In this document: in pieces, positions 36,833-46,833 of the stretch
Layout of the letters: each line of letters begins with the position of its first letter
How positions within the stretch are numbered: the stretch's first letter is position 1
From: Colwellia chukchiensis
GTDB lineage: Bacteria > Pseudomonadota > Gammaproteobacteria > Enterobacterales > Alteromonadaceae
Length of the DNA stretch: 64,000 nucleotides
NCBI RefSeq assembly: GCF_002104455.1
Contig: NZ_NBOC01000001.1
Location: 714,743-778,742 of the forward strand
Direction of reading: 5' to 3'
Notes under the pieces: generated by a model
What the model was told of the DNA's origin: nothing
The model's input: only the letters and a program-made list of their open reading frames with translations
The model's database searches: none
Position numbers and translations under genes: made by a program

Positions 36833-38419
36833 TTGAGTAAGAAGTTAATTAAGTCAGGTATAATTGTCAGTGCTATGACGCTAGTTTCTCGTGTACTTGG
36901 CTTAGTGCGTGATATTGTTATTGCCAATATTATGGGGGCGGGTGCATCAGCTGATGTGTTCTTTTTCGCCAATAAAATTCCGAATTTTTTACGGCGCTTA
37001 TTCGCCGAAGGTGCTTTTGCTCAGGCTTTTGTGCCGGTGTTAAGCGAATACCACACGCAAGATGAGTTACATACCCGTAATCAAACCCGCAAGCTAATTG
37101 CTCAAGTGTCGGGCACTTTAGGAGTGGTGGTGAGTTTAGTCACTTTGTTTGGCATGATAGCATCACCATTATTCGTTGCCATTTTTGGTTTTGGTTGGTT
37201 TGTTGATTGGTTAAATGGCGGCCCCGACAGTGCCAAGTTTGATTTGGCCGGAACTTTGTTAAAAATTACCTTCCCGTATTTATGGTTTGTGAGTTTTACC
37301 GCGTTATCAGGTGCCATTTTAAATACCTATGGCCGCTTTGCTGTGTCAGCCTTTACCCCAGTTTTATTAAATGTAGGTATTATTGCTTGTGCTATTTATT
37401 TAGCGCCTATGATGGAAAATCCTGCTTTTGCGCTTGCTTGGGGCGTTTTCCTTGGTGGTTTTTTACAATTTGTTTTTCAATTACCGTTTTTGTATCGCGC
37501 AGGAGCCTTAGTTAAGCCCAAGTGGGCGTGGCATTCGGCTGGCGTCACTAAGATACGAAAATTAATTATTCCGGCATTGTTTGGTGTTTCTGTTACGCAA
37601 ATTAATTTACTGCTTGATACGTTAATCGCCAGTATGTTGATCACTGGCTCTATTAGTTGGCTTTATTATGCTGATCGACTACTGGAGTTTCCTTTGGGGT
37701 TGTTTGGTATTGGTATTGCCACTGTGATATTGCCCAGCTTAGCTAAGTTGCACAGCAAAAAAGACACGGAAGAATTTAGTGACACTATCGATTGGGGGCT
37801 TAGAGTCGTATCTTTATTTGGTTGGCCTGCCTTGGCTGGGTTAATGGTATTGGCGCAACCCATTATCATGGTGTTGTTTATGCGTGGTGAGTTTACTGAG
37901 TATGAAGTTTTACAAGTTTCTTATGCCTTGTTTGCTTATCTTGCCGGTTTACTTAGCTTTATGTTTATTAAAGTATTAGCGCCAGGCTATTATGCGCGTC
38001 AAGATACCAAAACACCGGTGAAAATAGCCATTAAGGCGATGGTGGCGAATATGGTGTTTAACCTGATGTTAGCGCCTTTTTTTGGTTATGTGGGACTCGC
38101 GATTGCAACAACCTTGTCGGCAACATTAAACGCTATGATGCTTTATCATGGGCTTAAATCTAATCATATCTTTCAACTCACAGCCAAAACCTATTGGTTT
38201 ATGGCACGGCTTATGCTATCGGCTGCGTTGATGGCGTGCATTGTTTATTATTTATCTCCAAGCTTTGATGCTTGGTTATTACTCAGTTTTTCAGCGCAAG
38301 TTCTACAGCTATTAATTTGTATCATTTGTGGCGTGGTTAGTTATGTATTTTGCTTGATGTTATTTGGCATTCGCGTAAGTGACATTAAAGTCACAAAAAA
38401 AACACATGATAAAGACTAG
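36833..38419 (+). CDS. murJ: Lipid II flippase MurJ
   Basis: MOP-superfamily flippase that moves lipid II to the periplasmic face for peptidoglycan synthesis. About 14 TM helices. The N-terminal SKKLIKSGIIVSAMTLVSRVLG, GAGASADVFFFANKIPNFLRRLFAEGAFAQAFVP core and the later RQDTKTPVKIA are diagnostic. I prefer the TTG at 36833, which gives the usual MSKKLIKSG start (528 residues), with AAGGG about 10 bases upstream; an in-frame TTG at 36824 is the alternative. It is 126 bases ahead of ribF, as in many alteromonads and pseudomonads. Confidence 0.95.
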   Translation: MSKKLIKSGIIVSAMTLVSRVLGLVRDIVIANIMGAGASADVFFFANKIPNFLRRLFAEGAFAQAFVPVLSEYHTQDELHTRNQTRKLIAQVSGTLGVVVSLVTLFGMIASPLFVAIFGFGWFVDWLNGGPDSAKFDLAGTLLKITFPYLWFVSFTALSGAILNTYGRFAVSAFTPVLLNVGIIACAIYLAPMMENPAFALAWGVFLGGFLQFVFQLPFLYRAGALVKPKWAWHSAGVTKIRKLIIPALFGVSVTQINLLLDTLIASMLITGSISWLYYADRLLEFPLGLFGIGIATVILPSLAKLHSKKDTEEFSDTIDWGLRVVSLFGWPALAGLMVLAQPIIMVLFMRGEFTEYEVLQVSYALFAYLAGLLSFMFIKVLAPGYYARQDTKTPVKIAIKAMVANMVFNLMLAPFFGYVGLAIATTLSATLNAMMLYHGLKSNHIFQLTAKTYWFMARLMLSAALMACIVYYLSPSFDAWLLLSFSAQVLQLLICIICGVVSYVFCLMLFGIRVSDIKVTKKTHDKD

Positions 38420-38545
38420 ATATTTCGCAAAAATAACCATGCTAAGGGCTGATTCTTATAGTCGACTAAGATATAATTTATCGGTTTTTTTTCTTTCATG
38501 GTTTAGTCAGTAGCATAGCGCTATTCGCAGTAAGGTTTTTAATTC

Positions 38546-39487
38546 ATGCATTTAACACGTGGCATTCATAATATGCGCATAAGCGCCGACAAAAGTCGTC
38601 GAGGTTGTGTGTTAACTATAGGTAATTTTGATGGCGTACATTTAGGGCATCAGCAGGTTATTTTAGCTTTAGTTGCTAAAGCTAAAAAGTTAAATTGCGA
38701 GGCCGCGGTGTTAGTTTTTGAGCCGCAACCACAAGAGCTATTTGCTCCGGATACAGCACCTGCTCGATTATGTCGGTTGCGAGATAAGTATGTATTGTTA
38801 AAAAACTTAGGCATAGATAGATTAATTTGTATCAATTTTAATAAAAAGTTTGCTAGTCTAAGCGCCGAAACCTTTATTGAAGAGTTATTAGTAAAACGGT
38901 TAGCGATAAAGCACCTGATAGTAGGGGATGACTTTCATTTCGGTAAAAATCGCCAAGGTAACTTTGCCATGTTAAAAGCGGCTGGAGAAAAATTTAATTT
39001 TTCGGTCACGGATACGGCAAGTCATAAGTTGGCTGGTTGTCGCGTTAGCAGTACCGCAATTAGAAAGTCGTTAGAACAAGATGATTTAGATGCCGCTCAA
39101 GCCATGCTTGGTCGGCCTTATTCTATTATCGGTAAAGTATTTCATGGTGATAAGCGAGGCCGAGAAATGGGCTTTCCTACCGCCAACGTAAGATTAAAGC
39201 GTCGTGTTTCGCCGGTGTCTGGTGTTTATGCGGTGCAGGTTAATAGTCAGTTTGGGCAACATTATGGTGTGGCTAATATTGGCTCGCGACCAACCATTGC
39301 CGGTATTCGGCAACAGTTAGAAGTACATATTTTTGATTTTGATGATGATTTGTATGGTGAGGTTATTGAGGTCGTGATGCTGAAAAAACTGCGTAGCGAA
39401 CAAAAATTTAATTCACTAGCAGAGTTAACCGAGCAAATTGCGCGGGATACCGCACAAGCTCGAACCTTTGTGCAAGGCATCGCTTGA
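38546..39487 (+). CDS. ribF: Bifunctional riboflavin kinase / FAD synthetase RibF
   Basis: Makes FMN from riboflavin and ATP, then FAD. The N-terminal nucleotidyltransferase domain has TIGNFDGVHLGHQQVI (residues about 24-39) and SSTAIRKSL; the C-terminal flavokinase domain starts with the GRPYSIIGKVFHGDKRG segment and has GFPTANV (about residue 208). 313 residues, as in E. coli. The MHLTRGIHN start aligns with E. coli RibF. First gene of the conserved ribF-ileS-lspA-fkpB-ispH string. Confidence 0.97.
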   Translation: MHLTRGIHNMRISADKSRRGCVLTIGNFDGVHLGHQQVILALVAKAKKLNCEAAVLVFEPQPQELFAPDTAPARLCRLRDKYVLLKNLGIDRLICINFNKKFASLSAETFIEELLVKRLAIKHLIVGDDFHFGKNRQGNFAMLKAAGEKFNFSVTDTASHKLAGCRVSSTAIRKSLEQDDLDAAQAMLGRPYSIIGKVFHGDKRGREMGFPTANVRLKRRVSPVSGVYAVQVNSQFGQHYGVANIGSRPTIAGIRQQLEVHIFDFDDDLYGEVIEVVMLKKLRSEQKFNSLAELTEQIARDTAQARTFVQGIA

Positions 39488-39572
39488 TAGCAAGCACCTT
39501 AAAAAACAAGCAAGATAACTAAACCAGTAAATGTAACAATATTAGTGACTACGACAACGGATATTAATTTTA

Positions 39573-42410
39573 ATGAGTGATTACAAACATACCCTAAATT
39601 TGCCAGCGACTTCTTTTGCGATGAAAGGAAATATGGCAAATCGTGAACCGAATATGCTGAAAGAGTGGGCCTCTAAAGACTTATACGGTCAGATTCGTGC
39701 TGCAAAAAAAGGTAAAAAATCATTCATTTTGCATGACGGTCCTCCGTATGCCAATGGTGATATTCATATCGGACACTCAGTCAATAAAATACTCAAAGAC
39801 ATTATTATTAAGGCCAAGACCTTATCAGACTTTAATGCGCCTTATGTGCCGGGTTGGGATTGTCACGGTTTACCTATTGAATTAATGGTAGAGAAAAAGG
39901 TTGGTAAACCCGGCCATAAAGTTTCTGCCAGTGTTTTTAGGGAAAAGTGTCGAGAATATGCCGCTAAGCAAGTGAGTGCTCAACGTGAAGATTTTAAACG
40001 CTTAGGTGTTTTTGCGGATTGGGATAAGCCTTATCGGACCATGGATTTTGATACCGAAGCCAATATTATTCGCGCTTTAGGAAAAATTGCTGAAAATGGT
40101 CACTTGCATCAAGGTTTTAAACCTGTGCATTGGTGTACCGATTGTGGCTCATCGCTTGCAGAAGCGGAAGTGGAATACAAAGATAAACAGTCGCCCGCCA
40201 TTGATGTTAAATTTACTTTTGTTGATGACAGTGTTGTTGATAAATTTAACCACCCTGATAACCATGCGGGTGAAGGCAAAGTGTCGGCCATTATCTGGAC
40301 AACAACACCTTGGACCTTGCCAGCAAACCGTGCGGTTGCCCTTCATGCCGATGTTGAATATACCTTAGTGCAATGTGATAGCGAGCACGGCAAAGAACGC
40401 TTTATTTTGGCGTCGGATTTGGTTACTGCTTGTATGGATCGCTTTGGTATTAGCAAATATCATAGCTTAGGCTTTTGTAAAGGCCGAGATTTAGAGTTGT
40501 TGCAATTACAGCACCCCTTTTATGACTTTACTGTGCCGGTTATCTTAGGTGAGCATGTAACCACAGACTCAGGTACGGGTTGTGTACATACCGCACCAGG
40601 TCACGGTGTAGAAGATTTTGATGTTGGTAAGTTATATAACTTAGAAGTGGCTAATCCGGTTGGCGCGAATGGTGTCTACCTAGAAACAACTGAGCTATTT
40701 GCCGGTCAACATGTTTTTAAAGCGAATGCCAATGTCGTAGAAACCTTAAAAGCGCAGGGCACTTTAGTGCACCACCATGCCTTAGAGCATTCATATCCAC
40801 ATTGCTGGCGCCATAAAACGCCGTTGATTTTCCGTGCCACCCCTCAGTGGTTTATTAGCATGGATAATAAAGGCCTGCGCCAAGACTCGTTACATGAAAT
40901 AGAAAATACGCAATGGATCCCTGATTGGGGGCAACGCCGAATAGAGTCTATGGTGGAAGGTCGCCCAGACTGGTGTATATCGCGTCAGCGTACTTGGGGC
41001 GTGCCTATGGCATTGTTTATCCATCAAGATACAGGTGCCTTGCATCCCCGTAGCATTGAATTAATTGAGCTGGTAGCGAAACGTGTCGAAGAAAAAGGCA
41101 TTCAAGCTTGGTTTGACCTAGATGCGAGCGAATTAATCGGTGATGATGCTAAAGAATATGTAAAAGTTGCTGATACGTTAGATGTGTGGTTTGACTCTGG
41201 TACCACGCATTATTCAGTTGTTAATGCTCGTGAAGAGTTTGACTCTATTGCGGACTTATACCTTGAAGGCTCAGATCAACACCGCGGTTGGTTTATGTCT
41301 TCGATGATTTCATCTGTGGCCATGAATGGCAAAGCGCCTTATAAGCAAGTCTTGACGCATGGTTTTGTAGTGGATGCAAAAGGCCACAAAATGTCGAAAT
41401 CACTTGGTAATGTGATTACGCCAAAAGAAATCACTAATACCTTAGGCGCTGATATTTTGCGCTTATGGACTGCGTCGGTAAATTACACACAAGAAATTAC
41501 CGCTGGTGACGAAATCTTTAAACGTCAAGCCGATGCCTATCGCCGTATTCGCAATACTTCGCGCTTTTTGTTAGCGAACTTAAATGGCTTTGATCCCAAA
41601 ACAGACTCAATTGCTTTTGATGACATGGTGGCACTTGATCGCTGGGTTGTTGATAAAGCTGCACAGTTGCAAACCGAAATAATTACTGCCTACGATGAAT
41701 ATGAATTTCATGTTGTGGTGCATAAATTAATGAATTTCTGTACAACAGAGCTAGGTGGCTTTTACTTAGATATTATTAAAGATCGCCAATACACTGCCAA
41801 AGAAGACAGTGTGGCACGTCGCTCATGTCAAAGTGCAATGTATATTATTGCTGAAGCTATGACACGTTGGATGGCGCCGATTTTATCCTTTACCGCGCAA
41901 GAAATTTGGCAAGCACTACCAACGCCAGCTAGTGGAGAGCGAGAAGCGTTTGTTTTTACAGGCGTTTGGTTTGATGGCTTACCCAGTGCGGCAACGACAA
42001 GTGAGTTAAGCAATGATTATTGGAATAGTATTTTATTAGTGCGCGCAGAAGTAAATAAAGCGTTAGAAAATGCCCGTAAAGAAAAACAAGTGGGCAAAGC
42101 ACTTGAAGCGGCCGTTACTTTATATGCCACCGCTGATGTTGCAAAGAACTTACAACAACTTGGTGATGAATTGCGTTTTGTTTTAATTACTTCGCAAGCC
42201 AATGTCGAGGTAGTTGAAGCGGCACCAGCAGATGCGTTAACGACAGAAATTGACGGGCTATGGCTAACGGTCGCGCCTGCTGATGGGGTTAAGTGCGACA
42301 GGTGCTGGCATGTAACGCAAGACATAGGTAAGAACGAACAGCACCCAGAGTTGTGTGGTCGCTGTATTAGCAACGTTGATGGTGCCGGTGAAACTCGCCA
42401 ATTCGCCTAG
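39573..42410 (+). CDS. ileS: Isoleucyl-tRNA synthetase
   Basis: Class I synthetase charging tRNA-Ile, with an editing domain that removes mischarged Val. HIGH motif in GDIHIGHS (about residues 63-70), KMSKS at about 606, CP1 editing domain between them ([12 protein letters not shown]), and the C-terminal zinc finger with CDRCW and CGRC (residues about 908-931). 945 residues, standard for the bacterial type. No T-box or leader peptide is seen. The ribosome-binding site is weak. Confidence 0.98.
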   Translation: MSDYKHTLNLPATSFAMKGNMANREPNMLKEWASKDLYGQIRAAKKGKKSFILHDGPPYANGDIHIGHSVNKILKDIIIKAKTLSDFNAPYVPGWDCHGLPIELMVEKKVGKPGHKVSASVFREKCREYAAKQVSAQREDFKRLGVFADWDKPYRTMDFDTEANIIRALGKIAENGHLHQGFKPVHWCTDCGSSLAEAEVEYKDKQSPAIDVKFTFVDDSVVDKFNHPDNHAGEGKVSAIIWTTTPWTLPANRAVALHADVEYTLVQCDSEHGKERFILASDLVTACMDRFGISKYHSLGFCKGRDLELLQLQHPFYDFTVPVILGEHVTTDSGTGCVHTAPGHGVEDFDVGKLYNLEVANPVGANGVYLETTELFAGQHVFKANANVVETLKAQGTLVHHHALEHSYPHCWRHKTPLIFRATPQWFISMDNKGLRQDSLHEIENTQWIPDWGQRRIESMVEGRPDWCISRQRTWGVPMALFIHQDTGALHPRSIELIELVAKRVEEKGIQAWFDLDASELIGDDAKEYVKVADTLDVWFDSGTTHYSVVNAREEFDSIADLYLEGSDQHRGWFMSSMISSVAMNGKAPYKQVLTHGFVVDAKGHKMSKSLGNVITPKEITNTLGADILRLWTASVNYTQEITAGDEIFKRQADAYRRIRNTSRFLLANLNGFDPKTDSIAFDDMVALDRWVVDKAAQLQTEIITAYDEYEFHVVVHKLMNFCTTELGGFYLDIIKDRQYTAKEDSVARRSCQSAMYIIAEAMTRWMAPILSFTAQEIWQALPTPASGEREAFVFTGVWFDGLPSAATTSELSNDYWNSILLVRAEVNKALENARKEKQVGKALEAAVTLYATADVAKNLQQLGDELRFVLITSQANVEVVEAAPADALTTEIDGLWLTVAPADGVKCDRCWHVTQDIGKNEQHPELCGRCISNVDGAGETRQFA

Positions 42411-42438
42411 TAAACACTGATTAACAAGTAATTAAATT

Positions 42439-42474
42439 GAAAACGTGTAGCGCTGTTAAGGTCTACACGTTTTC
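42439..42474 (+). terminator. Hairpin between ileS and lspA
   Basis: Perfect 12-base inverted repeat GAAAACGTGTAG / CTACACGTTTTC, loop 12, followed by TGTTAT and not a real T-run. It could be a weak terminator or an RNA processing site within the operon. Confidence 0.5.
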
Positions 42475-42536
42475 TGTTATAGGAATTAGGCAGATTTAAG
42501 TCTAATCGTGAGAGATTTAAGAGAATTTGTTGGTTT

Positions 42537-43049
42537 ATGAAAAATTTATTTAGCGAAACAGGGTTACGTTGGTGGTGGTTAACTTTAATTTTTTTATTGG
42601 CTGATCAAGTCACTAAACAATTAATTGCCAATAATATGGATTTATACCAGTCAATTAATATTTTGCCATTTTTCAACTTAACTTATGTGCATAATCCTGG
42701 CGCCGCTTTTAGTTTTTTGGCGGATCAAGGCGGTTGGCAACGTTGGTTTTTTAGCGCTATTGCCGCCATTGCCAGTGTTGTATTTATGGTATGGTTGGCA
42801 AAAACGCCAAAGCAGCAAGTACTATTATCGGTGGCATTTTCGTTTATGCTTAGTGGTGCGCTAGGCAACCTTATCGATCGCGTATTATTTGGCTACGTTA
42901 TTGATTTTTTAGATTTTTACGGCTTCGGCTACCATTTTCCAGCGTTTAATATTGCCGATTCGATGATTTTTATCGGTGCAGCGCTGATGATCATTGACTC
43001 ATTCAAAAATGGCGAAACCAACGAAAATAAACAAAACACAAAGGCTTAA
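42537..43049 (+). CDS. lspA: Lipoprotein signal peptidase LspA
   Basis: Aspartic protease that removes the signal peptide from diacylglyceryl-prolipoproteins, so it matures the Lol substrates encoded elsewhere. Four TM helices; NPGAAFSFL and the catalytic-Asp segments NLIDRVLFGYVIDFLDF and FNIADS are intact. 170 residues. It is 13 bases from the fkpB start. Confidence 0.96.
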   Translation: MKNLFSETGLRWWWLTLIFLLADQVTKQLIANNMDLYQSINILPFFNLTYVHNPGAAFSFLADQGGWQRWFFSAIAAIASVVFMVWLAKTPKQQVLLSVAFSFMLSGALGNLIDRVLFGYVIDFLDFYGFGYHFPAFNIADSMIFIGAALMIIDSFKNGETNENKQNTKA

Positions 43050-43062
43050 AAGAGATTTATTT

Positions 43063-43494
43063 ATGACAAATTTAGTAACCGAGCGCTCTGAAATTATTGC
43101 TCATATAACCATGAAACTTGCTGATGGTTCAGCTGCAGATAGCACCAAGGTTAATAAAAAGCCGGCAAAAATTATTATGGGTGATGCGAGTATTTCACCA
43201 GCATTTGAAGCACAGTTAATCGGAATGTCGGCTGGAGAGAGTAAAGAGTTTACGCTAGCACCAGCAGACGCCTTTGGCGAGCCGTTACCTGAAAATATTC
43301 ATTATATGGATATCAGTAAGTTTAGTGATGACGCGCCAGCGAAAGTGGGTAACATCATTACTTTTAGCCAACCTGGTGGAGAACTTCCAGGTATGATAAA
43401 AGATGTCACAGGTAATTCAGTCACCATTGATTTTAATCACCCATTGGCGGGACAAGCCGTTACCTTTGTCATTGACGTTATTGAAGTCAAGTAA
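43063..43494 (+). CDS. fkpB: FKBP-type peptidyl-prolyl isomerase FkpB (SlpA)
   Basis: Cytoplasmic FKBP-type proline isomerase with chaperone activity; the insert-in-flap domain is present between residues about 70 and 120. GDASISPAFEAQLIGMSAGESKEFTL and AFGEPLPENIHYM mark the FKBP core. The true start is the ATG at 43063 (143 residues). The frame extends 69 bases upstream into lspA but without family support. It lies between lspA and ispH, as in E. coli. Confidence 0.94.
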   Translation: MTNLVTERSEIIAHITMKLADGSAADSTKVNKKPAKIIMGDASISPAFEAQLIGMSAGESKEFTLAPADAFGEPLPENIHYMDISKFSDDAPAKVGNIITFSQPGGELPGMIKDVTGNSVTIDFNHPLAGQAVTFVIDVIEVK

Positions 43495-43513
43495 GTAGAA
43501 AGTCGAGTAAATT

Positions 43514-44443
43514 ATGGAAATTATTTTAGCGAATCCACGTGGTTTTTGTGCTGGTGTAGATAGAGCCATTAGTATTGTTGATAGAGCGCTTGATCTATTT
43601 GAAGCTCCTATCTATGTACGCCATGAAGTGGTACATAATAAGTTCGTCGTTAATGGTTTAAAAGAGCGCGGTGCGGTATTCGTCGATGAGCTATGTGAAG
43701 TCCCTGACGAGAGTACGGTTATTTTTAGCGCCCACGGAGTATCTAAAGCGGTGCGCAATGAAGCTAAACAACGAGGGCTGAAAGTATTTGATGCCACTTG
43801 TCCATTGGTCACCAAAGTACATATGGAAGTTTCGCGCACCAGTCGAAAAGGCGTTGAGTGTATTTTAATAGGACATGCTGGACACCCTGAAGTTGAAGGC
43901 ACCATGGGGCAATATGAAAGTGCAGAAGGCGGCATTTATTTAGTTGAGTCAGTGCAAGATGTTGCCACGTTAAAAATCAAAAACCCAGAAAAACTCTATT
44001 ATTGCAGCCAGACAACGTTATCGGTAGATGATACCAGTGAAGTAATTGACGCCTTGAAAGAGAAATTTCCACTCATTCAAGGGCCGCGTAAAGATGATAT
44101 TTGTTATGCAACCCAAAACCGACAAGATGCGGTTCGATCAATTGCCCAACAAGTGGATTTGTTACTAGTTGTAGGTGCAAAAAATAGCTCAAACTCAAAC
44201 CGATTACGAGAGTTAGCAGAAAAAATTGGCACCACATCATATTTAATCGATACTGCCGCTGATATCGATACTTCATGGCTGTCAGGCGTAAAAAAAGTGG
44301 GGGTTACTGCCGGTGCCTCTGCGCCAGCGATTTTAGTTCAGCAGGTGATTGAAGCGCTTAAAAGCTTAGGTGGCCGTGAGGTTGTCGAGTATCCTGGACG
44401 CGAAGAAAATACCGTATTTGCGGTACCGATAGAATTACGCTAA
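43514..44443 (+). CDS. ispH: 4-hydroxy-3-methylbut-2-enyl diphosphate reductase IspH
   Basis: Last enzyme of the MEP isoprenoid pathway, with an oxygen-sensitive [4Fe-4S] cluster. The three cluster Cys are visible: Cys12 ([12 protein letters not shown]), about Cys96 ([11 protein letters not shown]) and about Cys197 ([11 protein letters not shown]). The HAGHPE and SSNSNRL motifs bind the diphosphate. 309 residues. Last gene of the ribF operon. Confidence 0.97.
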   Translation: MEIILANPRGFCAGVDRAISIVDRALDLFEAPIYVRHEVVHNKFVVNGLKERGAVFVDELCEVPDESTVIFSAHGVSKAVRNEAKQRGLKVFDATCPLVTKVHMEVSRTSRKGVECILIGHAGHPEVEGTMGQYESAEGGIYLVESVQDVATLKIKNPEKLYYCSQTTLSVDDTSEVIDALKEKFPLIQGPRKDDICYATQNRQDAVRSIAQQVDLLLVVGAKNSSNSNRLRELAEKIGTTSYLIDTAADIDTSWLSGVKKVGVTAGASAPAILVQQVIEALKSLGGREVVEYPGREENTVFAVPIELR

Positions 44444-44757
44444 CCTAAAGTAATACCGATTGTCACACGAGTTGTGTTGTTTAAAGACAGAGTTTGCTAG
44501 TGGCACATTAATATTAGTCAGTTGTACAAGTAGTTTTTAGTTAAGGAAGATTACAAGTTATAACAATTTAAGGTATGGGTTAATGCTGTTCACCATAGTG
44601 ATTTTTAACACATATAAGCGTTTGAGGGGTAGTTGTTGTGCTAAACACTACCCTGAGACTTCTGCGCATCAAATAATAAATTCCTTTCTGTTTAATTTTT
44701 CAGCTATAGTATCAAAAACCAATCTTTACTTATTCTTATTTAAATGGAGATTAGATA
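44444..44757. other. ispH-pilV intergenic region
   Basis: About 310 bases. A TATAGTAT stretch near 44705 resembles a -10 element for the pilus operon, but no -35 is clear. No gene or terminator is convincing. The 60-codon frame at 44583-44765 runs into pilV in another frame and looks random. Confidence 0.35.
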
Positions 44758-45321
44758 TTGAATAATTCATTATCCACTCCCAAGTACCGCAAGTTTGCCA
44801 GTAATAGAGGAATGACCTTTATTGAGGTGTTAGTTGCGGTATTTATCTTAGTTACCGGAATTTTAGGTGCCGTTGCAATGCAAGCGTCAGCTAAAAAAGG
44901 CAGTTTTGACGCCATGCAGCGCTCCGTCGCATCGGCGTTGGCCCAAGATATAATTGAACGTATGCGCAGTAATGATGTGGCGAATCTCGCCAGCTATAAT
45001 GGCACAGATTATGGCGTAAAACTTGACCCAGTACCTGCAAATCGTTGTAACACGCTAGGTAATTTATGTACTGCAGCAGAAATCGTTACTAATGACTTAT
45101 ATGAGTGGGAAATGTCGTTAATGGGTGCTGATGTCGTCAATAGTGGCAACAATGTTGCCGGACTAACCGGTGTGGTGGGGTGTATTAGTGTAGCAACTAA
45201 TGCGGTTACTGTCGTTGTGAGTTGGCAAGGGCGCACGGAAATAGCCGATGCAAAAAAAGATAGTTGTGGTACAGCAAATACTAAAAGGCGGCAATTAATG
45301 GTAAAGGCATTTATTAACTAA
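44758..45321 (+). CDS. pilV: Type IV pilus minor pilin PilV
   Basis: Minor pilin of the tip-priming complex. Class III leader of 18 residues cleaved by PilD at RG|MTFIE; Glu23 (mature +5) is present, followed by the hydrophobic N-helix and a GAVAMQASAKKGS stretch typical of PilV. 187 residues with Cys pairs in the C-terminal domain. The start is TTG, with GGAG about 10 bases upstream; no nearer ATG keeps the leader. First gene of pilV-pilW-pilX-pilY1-pilE-tapY2, each spaced by 0-35 bases. Confidence 0.92.
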   Translation: MNNSLSTPKYRKFASNRGMTFIEVLVAVFILVTGILGAVAMQASAKKGSFDAMQRSVASALAQDIIERMRSNDVANLASYNGTDYGVKLDPVPANRCNTLGNLCTAAEIVTNDLYEWEMSLMGADVVNSGNNVAGLTGVVGCISVATNAVTVVVSWQGRTEIADAKKDSCGTANTKRRQLMVKAFIN

Positions 45322-45322
45322 T

Positions 45323-46279
45323 ATGAAAAAGCAACGCGGTTATACTTTAATTGAAATCTTTATCTCCCTTGCGATTGGCGTAGCCTTATTTGCAGGCGTG
45401 CTCAGTGTCTTTGTTGGTATGAAAACGACCACGAGTGAAACAGCAACTTATGGTGAGCTGCAAGAGAATGGACGTTTTGCCCTGAGTGTATTAAGTGAGG
45501 ATTTGCTACGTCAAGGGTTTTGGGGCGATTACACAGGCACTTTAGATCGCTCGATGTTAAGTGCCGTGCCGGGAGCTCCTGGTAATGAGTGCGTTGGTGA
45601 AGGTTTAAATAATGGTACATTTCCCAATGCAATAGGGCATTTTCGCACATTATGGGGGCAAACCGTAGCAAACCAATCTATGATGGGCTGTATCACGGAT
45701 GCGAAGCTTGGTTCAGATCTTATCCAGTTTAAGCGGGCTATTTCTAACCCACTGGCTGCTAGCAGCAACAATAATTATTATATTATTGCTAATTTAGCAG
45801 AAGCTGAAATATTTACCGGTACTACGATACCATCGTTGCCTAATAGCCAACTTTGGGAGTATCAACATCATATCTACTATATACGAGAAGAAGCGCAAGG
45901 TGCGAATGTTGTGCCGGTATTAATGCAAGGTCGTTTAACAAATAAGATGACATTTGATCCCATAATTGATGGGATTGAAATGATCCGCTTTATGTATGGC
46001 ATAGACACAGACGCACCAGGCACAACAGGGTATGGCACGGTCAATACTTTTGTACCAGCAAATAACATGACGATTACGCAGTGGGATCATGCCAATAATA
46101 ATAGAATTTTAGCGGTTCGTATTTATGTGTTAGCTCGCAGTATTTTGCCCGATAACAAGTATACCAACACTAATACCTATAACTTAGGGGGATTAGCGTT
46201 AACATTTAATGATAACTATCGCCGGCTTTTATTTAATTCAACGGTCAATTTATACAATGCAGGGGTTGACTCATGGTAA
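45323..46279 (+). CDS. pilW: Type IV pilus minor pilin PilW
   Basis: Minor pilin of the priming complex with a short leader, cleavage at QRG|YTLIE, and Glu11 as the +5 residue. A long C-terminal domain (about residues 40-318) is rich in Asn/Thr, with Cys residues (NECVGEG, MMGCITD) that probably form a disulphide. 318 residues, normal for PilW. One base from the pilV stop and 7 bases of overlap with pilX imply coupling. Confidence 0.92.
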   Translation: MKKQRGYTLIEIFISLAIGVALFAGVLSVFVGMKTTTSETATYGELQENGRFALSVLSEDLLRQGFWGDYTGTLDRSMLSAVPGAPGNECVGEGLNNGTFPNAIGHFRTLWGQTVANQSMMGCITDAKLGSDLIQFKRAISNPLAASSNNNYYIIANLAEAEIFTGTTIPSLPNSQLWEYQHHIYYIREEAQGANVVPVLMQGRLTNKMTFDPIIDGIEMIRFMYGIDTDAPGTTGYGTVNTFVPANNMTITQWDHANNNRILAVRIYVLARSILPDNKYTNTNTYNLGGLALTFNDNYRRLLFNSTVNLYNAGVDSW

Positions 46280-46800
46280 TGCCACATAAGCGAGTACAAA
46301 CACGAGTTAAAAGTGTTGCAAAGAAAAAGCAACAAAGCGGCGTAGTGTTAATTGTGTCACTGGTTTTTCTTATTGCACTTACCGCCGTTGCGGCAGCATT
46401 AATGCAAAATACAACCACGGATATGAAAATGTCAGGGGCGAGTGAAGAAAAGGTCATTGCCACACAAGAGGCGATAAGTGCCAGTGATGAAGTGATTTTT
46501 AGGCAAGTTAATGGTGGGGTTGGTAACAATGCCTTTGCTTTGCCTTTAGTGAGGTTTCCTGTAGTGGTGACCGGCACATTAAGTAAAACCAATCTAGAGA
46601 AAAACACCGTGGCAAGCATAGATATTGCCAATAACATACTTGAGCTCGAAGCTGATTGCCCCCACTCCCGCTCAGCATCATCGACACAAGTTTTTACTTG
46701 TAATGTTTTACGCGTGCAAGTGAACCGAGAATATGGACGAAAAAACACCAATAATGTAGTCGTAAATACTGGCATAGCTCAGCAACTTCTACGAAACTAA
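46273..46800 (+). CDS. pilX: Type IV pilus minor pilin PilX
   Basis: Minor pilin of the GspK-like class. The leader is cleaved at QQSG|VVLIV; the +5 residue is Val, not Glu, as is usual for PilX and consistent with its place at the pilus tip. The hydrophobic helix is followed by the NTTTDMKMSGASEEKVIATQEA segment seen in PilX. 175 residues. An ATG also occurs at 46279; 46273 gives the longer, Lys-rich leader. Confidence 0.9.
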   Translation: MVMPHKRVQTRVKSVAKKKQQSGVVLIVSLVFLIALTAVAAALMQNTTTDMKMSGASEEKVIATQEAISASDEVIFRQVNGGVGNNAFALPLVRFPVVVTGTLSKTNLEKNTVASIDIANNILELEADCPHSRSASSTQVFTCNVLRVQVNREYGRKNTNNVVVNTGIAQQLLRN

Positions 46801-46833
46801 ACTTGGTGTTTCAGCTAGAGACTGGAGTAAACA

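Noticed and set aside
42994..43062. Upstream extension of fkpB
   Set aside because: Lies in lspA in another frame and is not family-like; ATG at 43063 fits FkpB length.
46245..46775. 176-codon minus-strand frame over pilX
   Set aside because: Exact antisense of pilX; no leader or family pattern, while pilX has clear pilin features and coupling to pilW.
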